Positions 35,901 through 45,885 of a stretch of 64,000 nt of DNA are shown one piece after another. The notes below the pieces were generated by a model. It was given only the letters and a program-made list of their open reading frames with translations. It was not told the DNA's origin and ran no database searches. The DNA is taken from positions 1-64,000 of the forward strand of contig UCEZ01000013.1 in assembly GCA_900471525.1 (NCBI GenBank), written 5' to 3'. This stretch comes from Hyphomicrobiales bacterium. GTDB lineage: Bacteria > Pseudomonadota > Alphaproteobacteria > Rhizobiales > Rhizobiaceae. Both the position numbers and the translations under genes were made by a program. Every line of letters begins with the position of its first letter. The first letter of the stretch is position 1.

Positions 35901-38208
35901 GGCGCTCGACAAGATCGCCGACGGCCTTGATGCCTATGCCCAGCATTTCATCGGCTCGGCTGGTGCGGACATCTATGTTGGCACAGGCTATGGCGACGAG
36001 ATCGAAGGCGGCGCCGGAAACGACCTGCTTTCGGGCGGCGGCGGCGATGACGTCGTCACCGGCGGCGCAGGCAGCGATATCATCGCTGGCGGCTTCGGCT
36101 CGGATACCGCGACCTATAGTGAGCTCAAGTCCGCCTACACCGTGACCGACAACGAGGATGGAACCTTTACGGTTCTCGACACGGTGGCCGGCACGAGCGA
36201 CACCCTCTCGGGCGTCGAATTCCTGCGCTTCAAGGACGTGATCGTCGATCTCTCCGACGGCAGCGAAACCCCGGTCGGCGAACCGCCGGAAGACATTCAG
36301 CTTTCCGCTTCCACGGTTGCGGAAAATTCGCCGGTCGGAACGGTCGTCGGCACGCTTTCGGCAGTCGATCCTGATGGTGGCACGGTCAGCTTCGCACTGA
36401 CGGGCGCCGTTAGCGACAAGTTCGAGATCGTCGGCAACGAACTGCGCTTGAAGGCCGGCGTTGACTTCGAAACCGCCCAATCGCACGACATCACTGTGCG
36501 CGTGACGGACTCGTTCGGTAGCACGACGGACAAGACCTTTACCATCGGCGTCACCGACGTGAACGAAGCGCCGGTCAGCATGGCGCTCTCCAAGACGTCC
36601 GTTGCCGAGAGCGCAGCGGTCGGCGCGGTTGTCGGTACGCTTTCGGCAACCGATCCGGAGGGCGGCGTGCTCACCTACACGCTGGGTGCTGATACGGACG
36701 GCAAGTTCGAAATCGTCGGCAATCAGCTGCGCGTCAAGGCCGGGCTCGACTACGAGGCGGACAACAGCCACCCGATCACCGTCATCGTCAAGGATGCGGC
36801 CGGCAACAGCACGTCGAAGAGCTTCAGCATCAAGGTGACCAACGTCGATGAGGCGCCTGGCTCCGTGACGCTGTCGAAGGCAACGGTTGCCGAGAATGCA
36901 GCGGTTGGCACGACGGTCGGCACCCTGTCTGCTGTCGATCCGGAAGGCGGCGAGGTCGTCTACAGCCTGTCGTCCAATCCCGGCGGCATGTTCAAGATCG
37001 TCGACAACAAGCTGCAGGTCGCCAAGGCACTCAACTACGAGACCGGCACGAGCTACACCATCAAGGTCGATGCCATCGACGTCGGCGGCAATACGACGGT
37101 GAAGACCTTCACCATTGGCGTCACCGACATCAACGAAGCGCCCGGCTCGGTCGCCTTGTCGAAGGCAACGGTCGCCGAGAACTCGGCAGTCGGTACGACG
37201 ATCGGCACTCTGTCGGCCGTCGATCCGGAAGGCAAGGCACTCAGCTACAAGCTGACCGACAATGCCGGCGGCCTGTTCAAGCTAGACGGCAACAAGCTGC
37301 AACTGGCGAAGTCGGTCGACTATGAGACCTTGAAGTCCGACACGATCACAGTCGAGGTCAAGGATGCGGGTGGCCTGACGGTGACGAAGACCTTCACCAT
37401 CGGCGTCACCGACGTCAACGAAGCCCCCGGTTCGGTAACGCTGTCGAAGGCGACGGTAGCGGAAAACACGAAGGTCGGCACGACCGTCGGCACGTTCTCG
37501 GCGATTGATCCGGAAGGCAAGGCACTCACCTACAAGCTGACGGACAATGCCGGTGGACTGTTCAAGCTCGACGGCAACAAGCTGCAGGTCGCCAAGGGCA
37601 TCGACTACGAGAGCGTCCAGGGTGACACGATCAAGGTCGAGGTCAAGGATGCAGGTGGCCTGACGGTGATCAAGACGTTCACCATCGGTGTCACCGATGT
37701 CCTTGAGACGATCACCGGCACTTCGGCGTCGCAGACGCTGAGGGGCGGCATCGGTGCGGACAAGATCGTGGCAGGGGCCGGCAACGACACGCTGATCGGC
37801 TATGACGGCAACGATCTGCTCTACGGCGACGCCGGCAACGACACGGTCTATGGCGGCCTTGGTGCTGACGATCTGACGGGCGGTGCGGGCAAGGACACCT
37901 TCCTGTTCAAGACGCTCGGAGATTCGACGGTCTCGTCCAGCGGTCGAGACACGATCTTCGACTTCTCGGGCACCGGCGGCGACCGGATCGACCTGTCGAC
38001 CATCGACGCCAGCACGAAGACATCCGGTGACCAGGCGTTCTCGTTCCTCGGAACGGCAAGTTTTACCGGCAAGGCCGGTGAGCTTCGCTACGAAAAGGAG
38101 GCCTCCGACACTTATGTCTATGCCGACGTCAACGGCGACAAGAAGGCCGACTTCGCTATCCATCTCGACGACGCCGTCACCTTGACGAAGGGATATTTCG
38201 TCCTGTGA
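32998..38208 (+). CDS. Giant RTX protein with cadherin-like repeats and internal HasA-like domain
   Basis: A 1736-aa predicted type I secretion substrate. Order: an Ig/cadherin-like start (1-110); two copies of a module (about 112-410 and 411-710), each with a bacterial Ig-like VLANDTD...DSFTYTV domain, RTX nonapeptides and a domain ending IKDYVNG(K/T)FGITL; and a cadherin-like repeat (711-812). A HasA-like domain follows (813-985) with Tyr881 and His886 in the NLEYSFGMHT motif, then RTX repeats and five cadherin-like repeats of about 95 residues (1100-1571). It ends with an RTX plus serralysin-type C-terminal domain closing GYFVL. Calcium-dependent folding and a surface or matrix role are expected. 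Carrying a hemophore fold inside a long repeat protein is unusual. The stop overlaps the receptor start (TGATG). Confidence 0.82.
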   Translation: MPAGNATVTFSNLAIDENTPPGTLIGTVTIDEPDGILTATIGGSINGQNSDLYMQVVDNGDGTYSLLTGEIAFDFEVLTSQELYVYFMDFEGNEETIPFALIVNDVVESSPPVANDDTVAAGKNIRTTIDVLANDTDSDGTIDPTTVAVVDGPDHGTFSVNATTGVITYTPTRDYVGSDSFTYTVRDNDGNVSGEATVTIDVASKLTLTSANEAFAADAVAIGTVEVDGGAGDDYLSGSSNPSTAGADKFYGGDGNDIIFGATGNDYIEGNAGDDYLRSGSGNDTLVGGEGNDTYGIRIFANKTSSTVDTGTVTIIDDDGVLWNGAPRPATVPAEWSSQPPAAAGYQITGTAAITGEGTWDLVVADDNGGTKTFALTLDGDDLKIVGGNETVTIKDYVNGKFGITLDGVVVPTPTATADTAATVKDLSKTIDVLANDTDADGTLDPTTVTIVDGPLHGTLTVNATTGVITYKPTTGYVGADSFTYTVKDDAGNTSNVASVTLDVAAAHILTSGDDVFSGDSKGLTASGIEVHGGAGDDYIVTSNQAAMPDTIYGDDGNDLIFTGRGNDYVEGGDGNDVIHARAGNDTVIGGAGDDTYVVRFTDTGTTTITDDDGTLFHGTFTPASIPTAWTAVPGGTPGATNGFGISGEATIVSEGVWSLTVTETSGTAHTLTLTLTDGDLSIVESGKPQTVVIKDYVNGTFGITLASENHAPTNLALSNDNVDENSEAGTVVGTLSATDPEGGAVTYTLAQPSDYFEIVGNEIRVKGALDYEAIASHDLTVVASDADGNTTQQTFEIGVNDLDEAPTEPSKGTITIDVSGSGTTGVDFEAYVRGGFISDTVGGGFPSFDNSSAFAGEEMFIGYGSDALSKYVLAHGNLEYSFGMHTIAGEINTIEFGTRGTGSFDSNGYFTGGDSLLKITGLTFANGVPTNATEEAEIEANGLVHLFGIAHMYGNSTDPDTAAKVAAALDKIADGLDAYAQHFIGSAGADIYVGTGYGDEIEGGAGNDLLSGGGGDDVVTGGAGSDIIAGGFGSDTATYSELKSAYTVTDNEDGTFTVLDTVAGTSDTLSGVEFLRFKDVIVDLSDGSETPVGEPPEDIQLSASTVAENSPVGTVVGTLSAVDPDGGTVSFALTGAVSDKFEIVGNELRLKAGVDFETAQSHDITVRVTDSFGSTTDKTFTIGVTDVNEAPVSMALSKTSVAESAAVGAVVGTLSATDPEGGVLTYTLGADTDGKFEIVGNQLRVKAGLDYEADNSHPITVIVKDAAGNSTSKSFSIKVTNVDEAPGSVTLSKATVAENAAVGTTVGTLSAVDPEGGEVVYSLSSNPGGMFKIVDNKLQVAKALNYETGTSYTIKVDAIDVGGNTTVKTFTIGVTDINEAPGSVALSKATVAENSAVGTTIGTLSAVDPEGKALSYKLTDNAGGLFKLDGNKLQLAKSVDYETLKSDTITVEVKDAGGLTVTKTFTIGVTDVNEAPGSVTLSKATVAENTKVGTTVGTFSAIDPEGKALTYKLTDNAGGLFKLDGNKLQVAKGIDYESVQGDTIKVEVKDAGGLTVIKTFTIGVTDVLETITGTSASQTLRGGIGADKIVAGAGNDTLIGYDGNDLLYGDAGNDTVYGGLGADDLTGGAGKDTFLFKTLGDSTVSSSGRDTIFDFSGTGGDRIDLSTIDASTKTSGDQAFSFLGTASFTGKAGELRYEKEASDTYVYADVNGDKKADFAIHLDDAVTLTKGYFVL
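36297..37710 (+). repeat. Tandem cadherin-like repeats, five copies of about 285 bp
   Basis: Each unit encodes the pattern SKATVAEN(x)AVGT followed by GTLSAVDPEGG, DYE, TFTIGVTDVNEAP. The last two units (about 37141-37430 and 37431-37710) are nearly identical in DNA over long stretches, so recent duplication or conversion is likely. The unit at 41240-41510 in the third RTX gene is a close relative. Such arrays tend to change copy number between strains. Confidence 0.8.
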
Positions 38209-40313
38209 TGCGAATTGTTCAGATGACAGAGAGAAAAGGGGGCGGCCCGAAAGGCCGCCCCGAACTGCGTTCAAAGCACACCGCAATTTCGCGCCAACGG
38301 ACGCTGCTGGCGACCGTTTCCGCTTTCGCTGTTCTGATGACCGCCTCGCCGAATCTCCTTAGCCGGCCCGCCTTCGCACAGGACGTCACCGAAGAGCCGG
38401 TTATCGAGACGCCGGAGGGGGCGACTGTGCTCGAGAAGCTGGTGGCGACTGCCACCAGAATCGGCGAGGATGTTTATGAGACCCTTTCCGGCTCGAGCTC
38501 CGTCACGCGTGACCAGCTCGAAGTCGAAATGCCGGGGGCGCCGGTCTCCCAGATCATGACGCTGGTTCCCGGCGTGACGACACAGACCTCCGCCGACGAC
38601 CCGGGCACCGCGATCAACATGCGCGGCCTCCAGGATTTCGGCCGCGTCAACGTGATGGTTGATGGTGCCCGCCAGAATTTTCAGAAGAACGGGCACGAGG
38701 CCAACGGCACGTTCTATCTCGACACCAACATGCTGAAGGCGGTCGAGGTCACGCGCGGTCCAAGTTCGGTCGTCTACGGCAGCGGTGCCATCGGCGGTGT
38801 CGTCAACTTCACTACGATCGATGCCGACGATGTGTTGCAGGAGGGAGCGACCAAGGGCGGACGTATCAAGCTCGGCCTCGACACCAACGGCTTCGGCCCG
38901 ACCGTGCATGGCGAGGCGGCGATCAAGATCGAGGACGCCGCCGAATTCGTGATCGCCGGCACATGGTTCCAGCCGGACGACTACAGTTCCGGCGACGGCG
39001 AGGACATCGAGTCGGCACAGGATCTCCGATCCGGCCTTGCCAAGGCGAAGTTCCGCCCGACGGACGATCAGGAAATCACGCTGTCGGCGACACGCTATTT
39101 CAACACGTTTGAAAACGGGTCCTCCAGTGTGCGCGAAGTCGATGTCACCGTCGATACCTATACGGCCGGATATCGCTACACACCGGACTCGGATTTCTGG
39201 GATTTGAGCGCAAAGGTCTACTACACCAGCACTCTGTCCGACCAGGCTGCCGCCAGCGGTGTTGTGGGCGATTCCGAACAGTCCTTCGATATCGGCACCG
39301 CGGGTCTCGACGTCTTCAACACGTCGAAATTCGATACGGGCGCGTTCTCGCATGAACTGACCTACGGCGCCGACGTCTTCCGCGACCGCGTGACGACGGT
39401 TGATCCCGCCGGCAGCAGCGACGACCTGACGCCCTCCGGCACACGCGTCGCCTATGGCGCCTATGTGCAGGACAAGATCTCCTTCGACGAATGGCTGGAA
39501 GTCATCGGCGCGCTTCGTTACGACGGCTACAGCCTGAAGGATGACGAGGTCAGCGTCGACGGCGAGCGGCTGTCGCCGAAGATCACCGTCGGCGTTACGC
39601 CCTGGGAGCAGGTGACCTTCTACACGACCTATGCGGAAGGGTATCGGGCACCGGCGATCACCGAAACCCTGATCGACGGCTTCCATCCGCCGCCGGTGAT
39701 GGGACGGTTCTTCCCCAATCCGAATCTCCGGCCTGAAGTGGCGCACACGATGGAAGCCGGCGTCAACCTGCGCTTCGACGATATCATCGCCACCGACCAG
39801 CTGCGTGTGAAACTGGGCGTCTTCCAAAACGATGTCGATGACTACATCGACCAGGTATTTCAGATGTTCCCGATCCCGGGCGGCTATCAGTACCAGAACA
39901 TCGCCAAGGCGCGGATCAAGGGTTTCGAGTTCGAGGCGAACTACGATGCCGGCACGGTCTTCGCCGGTCTCTCCGGCCAGATCATGGATGGGGAGAATTT
40001 GACGACCGGTGGTCCCTTGCAGAAGGTGCCGCCATTCCGCGTCGTAACCTCGCTCGGCTTCCGGGCGATGGACGAGCGCCTGACCGCCGGAACGAGGCTG
40101 ACGGTGGTCGGCGCGAAGGATGATGATACGGCCACCGGCTTTGTCGGAGAAGCTTACCAGTTGGTCGATCTCTTTGCCAATTTCGAGGTCAACGAGACGA
40201 CATCGGCCAATCTTCAGCTGAACAACATCTTCGACCGGGAATACACCCAATACCTGAATGCCGATCCGAGCCCGGGCTTCAATGCCAAGGCGTCATTGAC
40301 GATTAAATTCTGA
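38208..40313 (+). CDS. TonB-dependent heme/hemophore receptor
   Basis: A 701-aa outer-membrane receptor. A long signal peptide ends near AFAQD. The plug domain follows (LVATATRIGEDVYETLSGSS, MRGLQDFGRVNVMVDGARQN, VEVTRGPSSVVYGSGAIGG), then a 22-stranded barrel ending in aromatic LTIKF. The heme-receptor FRAP-like and NPNL boxes are present (EGYRAPAITE and FFPNPNLRPE) with a histidine between them (GFHPPP), as in HasR and HmuR. The start at 38208 overlaps the stop of the giant RTX gene; ATG 38223 is the alternative. A GC hairpin lies within its first codons. It is the natural partner of the three HasA-like proteins. TonB, ExbBD and a heme ABC transporter are not in the window. Confidence 0.88.
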   Translation: MRIVQMTERKGGGPKGRPELRSKHTAISRQRTLLATVSAFAVLMTASPNLLSRPAFAQDVTEEPVIETPEGATVLEKLVATATRIGEDVYETLSGSSSVTRDQLEVEMPGAPVSQIMTLVPGVTTQTSADDPGTAINMRGLQDFGRVNVMVDGARQNFQKNGHEANGTFYLDTNMLKAVEVTRGPSSVVYGSGAIGGVVNFTTIDADDVLQEGATKGGRIKLGLDTNGFGPTVHGEAAIKIEDAAEFVIAGTWFQPDDYSSGDGEDIESAQDLRSGLAKAKFRPTDDQEITLSATRYFNTFENGSSSVREVDVTVDTYTAGYRYTPDSDFWDLSAKVYYTSTLSDQAAASGVVGDSEQSFDIGTAGLDVFNTSKFDTGAFSHELTYGADVFRDRVTTVDPAGSSDDLTPSGTRVAYGAYVQDKISFDEWLEVIGALRYDGYSLKDDEVSVDGERLSPKITVGVTPWEQVTFYTTYAEGYRAPAITETLIDGFHPPPVMGRFFPNPNLRPEVAHTMEAGVNLRFDDIIATDQLRVKLGVFQNDVDDYIDQVFQMFPIPGGYQYQNIAKARIKGFEFEANYDAGTVFAGLSGQIMDGENLTTGGPLQKVPPFRVVTSLGFRAMDERLTAGTRLTVVGAKDDDTATGFVGEAYQLVDLFANFEVNETTSANLQLNNIFDREYTQYLNADPSPGFNAKASLTIKF
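38239..38261 (+). promoter_or_regulatory. Strong GC hairpin at the 5' end of the receptor gene
   Basis: GGGCGGCC-type arms (38239-38247 and 38253-38261) form a perfect 9-bp stem around CGAAA. It has the look of an intrinsic terminator stem but has no T-run, and it lies inside the first 20 codons of the receptor. It could reduce receptor synthesis relative to the upstream RTX gene by attenuation or mRNA processing. Confidence 0.55.
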
Positions 40314-40320
40314 GCCTGCC

Positions 40321-40352
40321 CCACCAGCCGGCAAAACCGGCGGGTGGCTTTG
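40321..40352 (+). terminator. Terminator after the receptor gene
   Basis: CCACCAGCCGG (40321-40331) and CCGGCGGGTGG (40337-40347) pair with one mismatch around CAAAA and are followed by CTTTG. The tail is short, so some read-through to the third RTX gene is possible. Confidence 0.6.
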
Positions 40353-40439
40353 CGATCACGGCCGGCGGCATTTCGCTGGCGGCCATGCCAGCAAGCGACA
40401 CCTGCAAGGTAGAGTCGCCAAACGACAAGGACTGACGAG

Positions 40440-42278
40440 ATGACTGTCACCATCACCCTGACCGCCGAGATCGGCTCTTCCGCCGGTGTCGATTTCAATA
40501 CGGAATTCACCAGCTATTTCTCTGGCCTCGTGCCGACGGGATGGCCGTATATTCTGGGTGGTGCCAGCACGTTCGAAGGCGACGAGATCGTGCTGCTCGA
40601 CAAAGTGATCGAAGGCCAGGAAAGCGACACGAAGACCATCATCCTCGATGGTGAGGATTTCAATTACTACTTCAACGACCACACGCTGAGCGGTACACTG
40701 ACGACGGTGCGCCTCTCGACGCTCGGGGACAGCTACAACAGCGCCGATGGCTCCTTCGATCGGGATGAGAACGACCACATCATCAACGTCACCACGCCGA
40801 TCGAGATCAGCGGGCTCAACATTTCCAACCCCTATGGTGTCAAGGGCGATCTGCACGATGTGATCTACGCCCTGATGGGCGGCGCCCATGATGGCGGCGG
40901 CTTCTCCAACTCGGATCCGCTCGAAGGCTTCCTGTGGGCCGAGGCGCACAATATTGTCGGCTCCACCGGAGGCGACAAATATAGCGGTACGCAGTTTGGC
41001 GATACGGTTCGCGGCAATGGCGGCAACGACGTCTTCGACGGCAAGGCAGGCACCGATACGGCGGTCTTCTCCGGCGCGAAGGCGAACTACACGCTGACGA
41101 AGAATTCGGATGGCAGCATCACGGTTCAGGACAACCGTGCCGGCAAGGATGGCAAGGACACGCTCAAGAACATCGAGATCGCGAAATTTTCCGATGGCAC
41201 GATCGATCTGACGACCCTGTCCGACAAGGCGCCGACCTCGCTTGCTCTATCGAAGGCAACCGTCGCCGAAAACTCCGCCGTCGGCACGACGATCGGCACG
41301 CTCTCTGCGATTGATCCGGAAGGCAAGGCACTGACCTACAAGCTGACCGACACCGCCGGCGGCCTGTTCAAGCTGTCGGGTGCCAAGCTCCAGGTCGCCA
41401 AGGCGCTCAACTACGAGGCTCTACAGGGCGATACGATCACCGTCGAGGTGTCCGATCCGGCCGGCAATAAGACAACCAAAACCTTCACCATCGGCATCAC
41501 CGACGTTCTCGAAACGATCACCGGCACATCTGCGGCCGAGACGTTGAAGGGCGGCATCGGCGCCGACAAGGTTCTGGGCGGCGACGGCAACGACGTGCTC
41601 TATGGCCTCGGTGCCAGCGATCAACTGTTCGGCGAGGCCGGCAATGACACACTGAACGGCGGAACGGGAGCCGACAAGCTGGATGGCGGAGCGGGTACGG
41701 ATTCTGCGTCCTATTCGAGCGCCACGGCCGGCGTCACGGCAAGTCTCGCCAACGTTGCTATCAATACCGGCGATGCCAAGGGCGACGTCTATGTCTCCAT
41801 CGAGCGGCTGACTGGCTCGACCTATGCTGACAAGCTCTACGGCAATACCGGCGCCAATATGCTCACCGGCGGCGCCGGTGATGACCTTCTGTCGGGCGAT
41901 GCCGGCAATGACACGATCTATGGCGGCGTTGGTGCCGATGACCTGACGGGTGGCGCAGGCGCCGATACGTTCGTGTTCAAAACCCTTGCCGATTCCACTG
42001 TTACCGTTGCCGGGCGGGATTCGATCTTTGATTTCTCGGGCACCGGCGGCGACCGGATCAATCTGTCCGCGATCGATGCAAACTCGATGACCTCCGGGGA
42101 TCAGGCCTTCACCTATCTCGGCACGGCGGCATTCACCGGCACGGCCGGCGAATTGCGATATATCAAGCAGGCCTCGGATACCTATATCTACGGCGACACT
42201 AACGGCGACAAGAAGCTCGATTTCGCCATCCACCTGGACGATGCGATCTCGCTGTCGAAGGGATATTTCGTGCTGTAA
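40440..42278 (+). CDS. RTX protein with N-terminal HasA-like domain and cadherin-like repeat
   Basis: A 612-aa predicted type I secretion substrate. Residues 1-165 form a third HasA-like domain with Tyr76 and His81 in DFNYYFNDHTLSGTL, then ISGLNISNP and HDVIYALMGG. RTX repeats, one cadherin-like repeat (about 266-356), more RTX nonapeptides and a serralysin-like C-terminal domain ending LSKGYFVL follow. The C-terminal 165 residues are close to those of the giant protein. A 16-codon ORF ends five bases before the ATG but has no ribosome site of its own. AAGGAC serves as ribosome site. Confidence 0.8.
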   Translation: MTVTITLTAEIGSSAGVDFNTEFTSYFSGLVPTGWPYILGGASTFEGDEIVLLDKVIEGQESDTKTIILDGEDFNYYFNDHTLSGTLTTVRLSTLGDSYNSADGSFDRDENDHIINVTTPIEISGLNISNPYGVKGDLHDVIYALMGGAHDGGGFSNSDPLEGFLWAEAHNIVGSTGGDKYSGTQFGDTVRGNGGNDVFDGKAGTDTAVFSGAKANYTLTKNSDGSITVQDNRAGKDGKDTLKNIEIAKFSDGTIDLTTLSDKAPTSLALSKATVAENSAVGTTIGTLSAIDPEGKALTYKLTDTAGGLFKLSGAKLQVAKALNYEALQGDTITVEVSDPAGNKTTKTFTIGITDVLETITGTSAAETLKGGIGADKVLGGDGNDVLYGLGASDQLFGEAGNDTLNGGTGADKLDGGAGTDSASYSSATAGVTASLANVAINTGDAKGDVYVSIERLTGSTYADKLYGNTGANMLTGGAGDDLLSGDAGNDTIYGGVGADDLTGGAGADTFVFKTLADSTVTVAGRDSIFDFSGTGGDRINLSAIDANSMTSGDQAFTYLGTAAFTGTAGELRYIKQASDTYIYGDTNGDKKLDFAIHLDDAISLSKGYFVL

Positions 42279-42347
42279 GACATGGAGGCGGCCCTATGCT
42301 GTCTCATGCTCCAGCAATGCGGCAAGTTTCTGCCCCAAACATGAAAA

Positions 42348-42372
42348 GGCGGCCATGAGCCGCCCTTTCTTT
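42348..42372. terminator. Terminator closing the hemophore locus
   Basis: GGCGGC (42348-42353) and GCCGCC (42359-42364) with loop CATGA are followed by CTTTCTTT on the plus strand and preceded by AAAA. It can serve the RTX gene and the convergent aspartate decarboxylase gene. Confidence 0.8.
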
Positions 42373-42395
42373 GCAGAGGCGAGTGCCAACGCACC

Positions 42396-44000
<1,605 letters not shown>

Positions 44001-45686
44001 CTAGACGAATGCAACGACGAGCGGGCCAAGCAGGGTCAGAAAGACGTTGGCCAGCGCGTAGGTGATGGCGAAAGGCGTGGTCGGAACAGTGTTTCCGGCC
44101 TTGTCGAGGATTTCGCCGAAGGCGGGATTGGCGCTGCGCGATCCGGACAGCGCGCCGGCGAAGATGGCGGTGTTGTCGTAGCGCAGGAGATAGCGCCCGA
44201 CGAGCATGGTGATGATGAGTGGCAGGATCGTCACGACGACGCCGATCAGGAAGATCGAAATACCGTTTTCAGCTATCGTATGCACGGCCTGCTGCCCGGA
44301 TTGCAGCCCGACCACGGCGACGAAACCGGCAAGGCCGAGATCGCGAAGAAGTGTCGAGGCCGCGGTCGGCATGTTGCCGAGCGTCATGTTGCGGCTTCGG
44401 TACCAGCCGAAGGCGAGACCTGCGAGCAGCGCGCCGCCGCCGCTGCCGAGCGTCAGCGGAATGGAGCCGATGCGCAGCACCAGGAGGCCGACAAGCAGGC
44501 CGACAACTATGCCAAGCCCGTGGAAGACGAAATCGGTCTTGTCGCTGACAATGATCGTTGTGCCGACGCTTTTGGCGATGCGCTGCAGATCTTCCTGCGT
44601 ACCGTGCAGGCTGACGACATCGCCCGCCTCAATGCGCGTGTCCGCATTGAGCGTCAACGGATTGCCGCCGCGCTTGACCTGCAGCACGAAAACGCCGTGT
44701 CGCAGTTCCTTGGTTGCCTCGACGATTTCAGCCACCGTATGGCCGACAAACTCCCTGTTGCCGATGACGACATCCCGGGTGACCACGACCATGTCCATGC
44801 CGTCGGACGATTGTGTTTCGGGTCCGATGGTGCTTTCCATGCCGACCACGCCGGCGCGGCGTCCCACGACAAGCACGATGTCATCGGCCTGCAGCTTCAG
44901 GCCCGGTTCAACACCGATGATGCTTCCACCGCGCTTGACGCGCTCGATGGCGATGGCAGCACCGGTCACGCCCGCCTCGATTTCGCCAATCGTGCGACCG
45001 GCGGCTTTGCTGACCTGGAACAGGCGGCCGACGAGATCCGGCAGGGCGGGGGTCTCGCCGGGACCGTAGACCTTGGCGCCAGCCAGCAGTTCGGCCTCGG
45101 CCTTGACGGCGTCGTCGCGGATGCTTCGTCCCATGAACCAGGGCAGGATGTTGACGCAGACAATGATCGCGCCGAACGAGCCGAAAATATAGGTGACGGC
45201 ATAACCGATCGCGACGTTTGCCTGCAGGCGCTGAGCCTCGTCGGCGGCAAGACCGAGCTTGCCGATCGCCGAGCTTGCGGTGCCGATGATGGCCGATTGA
45301 GTGAGGCCACCGGCGGCGATGCCGGCAGCCAGCCCTTTGTCGAGACCGAACATCTTGGCCAGGACGACAACCGTCAGTAGCCCGCTGATGGCGAGCACGG
45401 CGGCCATGATGATCTCGCGGATCGACTTGCGCCCGAGCGACCGGAAGAACTGCGGGCCGCTTTCGAAACCGACGGCATAGATGAACAGCGCAAACAGCAC
45501 GGCCTTGATGCCGTTGTCGATGGTAATGCCGATCTGGCTGAGCACGACTGCAACCAGAAGGGAGCCTGCGACACCGCCAAGCTGGAACTTTCCGAACTGG
45601 AACTTGCCGATCCAGTAACCGCCGGCCAGTGACAGAAACAGAGCAATTTCAGGGGATTGATGAAAAATGGATTCCAGATAGGCCAT
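44001..45686 (-). CDS. aspT: Aspartate:alanine exchanger
   Basis: A 561-aa membrane antiporter of the AAE family. Two sets of about five helices flank a cytoplasmic region with two RCK_C-like domains (residues about 190-370; for example VKRGGSIIGVEPGLKLQADD and AGDVVSLHGTQEDL). The GSRSANPAFG segment near the C-terminus is typical. It would import aspartate and export alanine, paired with the decarboxylase 21 bases downstream. The ATG at 45686 has GGAG upstream; the longer frame to 45755 is rejected. Confidence 0.92.
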   Translation of the reverse strand: MAYLESIFHQSPEIALFLSLAGGYWIGKFQFGKFQLGGVAGSLLVAVVLSQIGITIDNGIKAVLFALFIYAVGFESGPQFFRSLGRKSIREIIMAAVLAISGLLTVVVLAKMFGLDKGLAAGIAAGGLTQSAIIGTASSAIGKLGLAADEAQRLQANVAIGYAVTYIFGSFGAIIVCVNILPWFMGRSIRDDAVKAEAELLAGAKVYGPGETPALPDLVGRLFQVSKAAGRTIGEIEAGVTGAAIAIERVKRGGSIIGVEPGLKLQADDIVLVVGRRAGVVGMESTIGPETQSSDGMDMVVVTRDVVIGNREFVGHTVAEIVEATKELRHGVFVLQVKRGGNPLTLNADTRIEAGDVVSLHGTQEDLQRIAKSVGTTIIVSDKTDFVFHGLGIVVGLLVGLLVLRIGSIPLTLGSGGGALLAGLAFGWYRSRNMTLGNMPTAASTLLRDLGLAGFVAVVGLQSGQQAVHTIAENGISIFLIGVVVTILPLIITMLVGRYLLRYDNTAIFAGALSGSRSANPAFGEILDKAGNTVPTTPFAITYALANVFLTLLGPLVVAFV

Positions 45687-45885
45687 CGATTTCTCCGCAT
45701 CAACGTCGCTTTGCTCGGTGCAACTCAAACAAATGGAAGGTTGCGCCTTGGTCAAGAAGAAACTTCTGCGGGAGGATTAACGATGGCTGGATTTTGTGCA
45801 GATTTGAGACTCTTTGCGGGAAAACTGTGCAGACGTACGAAAAGGCGTGTGGGCCATGAGGCTTGGCGTCCAGACCAAACGAAAA

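Noticed and set aside
34558-36771. Minus-strand ORF of 737 aa opposite the giant RTX gene
   Set aside because: The plus strand encodes clear RTX, HasA-like and cadherin-like domains. The opposite frame is open because of the biased codons of repeat-rich, GC-rich DNA and has no recognisable domain.
36297-37710. Regularly spaced repeats that could suggest a CRISPR array
   Set aside because: The period is about 285 bp and the repeats encode in-frame cadherin-like domains; there are no short repeats with unique spacers and no cas genes.
38271-40250. Minus-strand ORF of 659 aa opposite the TonB-dependent receptor
   Set aside because: It is a shadow of a well-defined receptor gene, with His/Arg-rich composition and no ribosome site.
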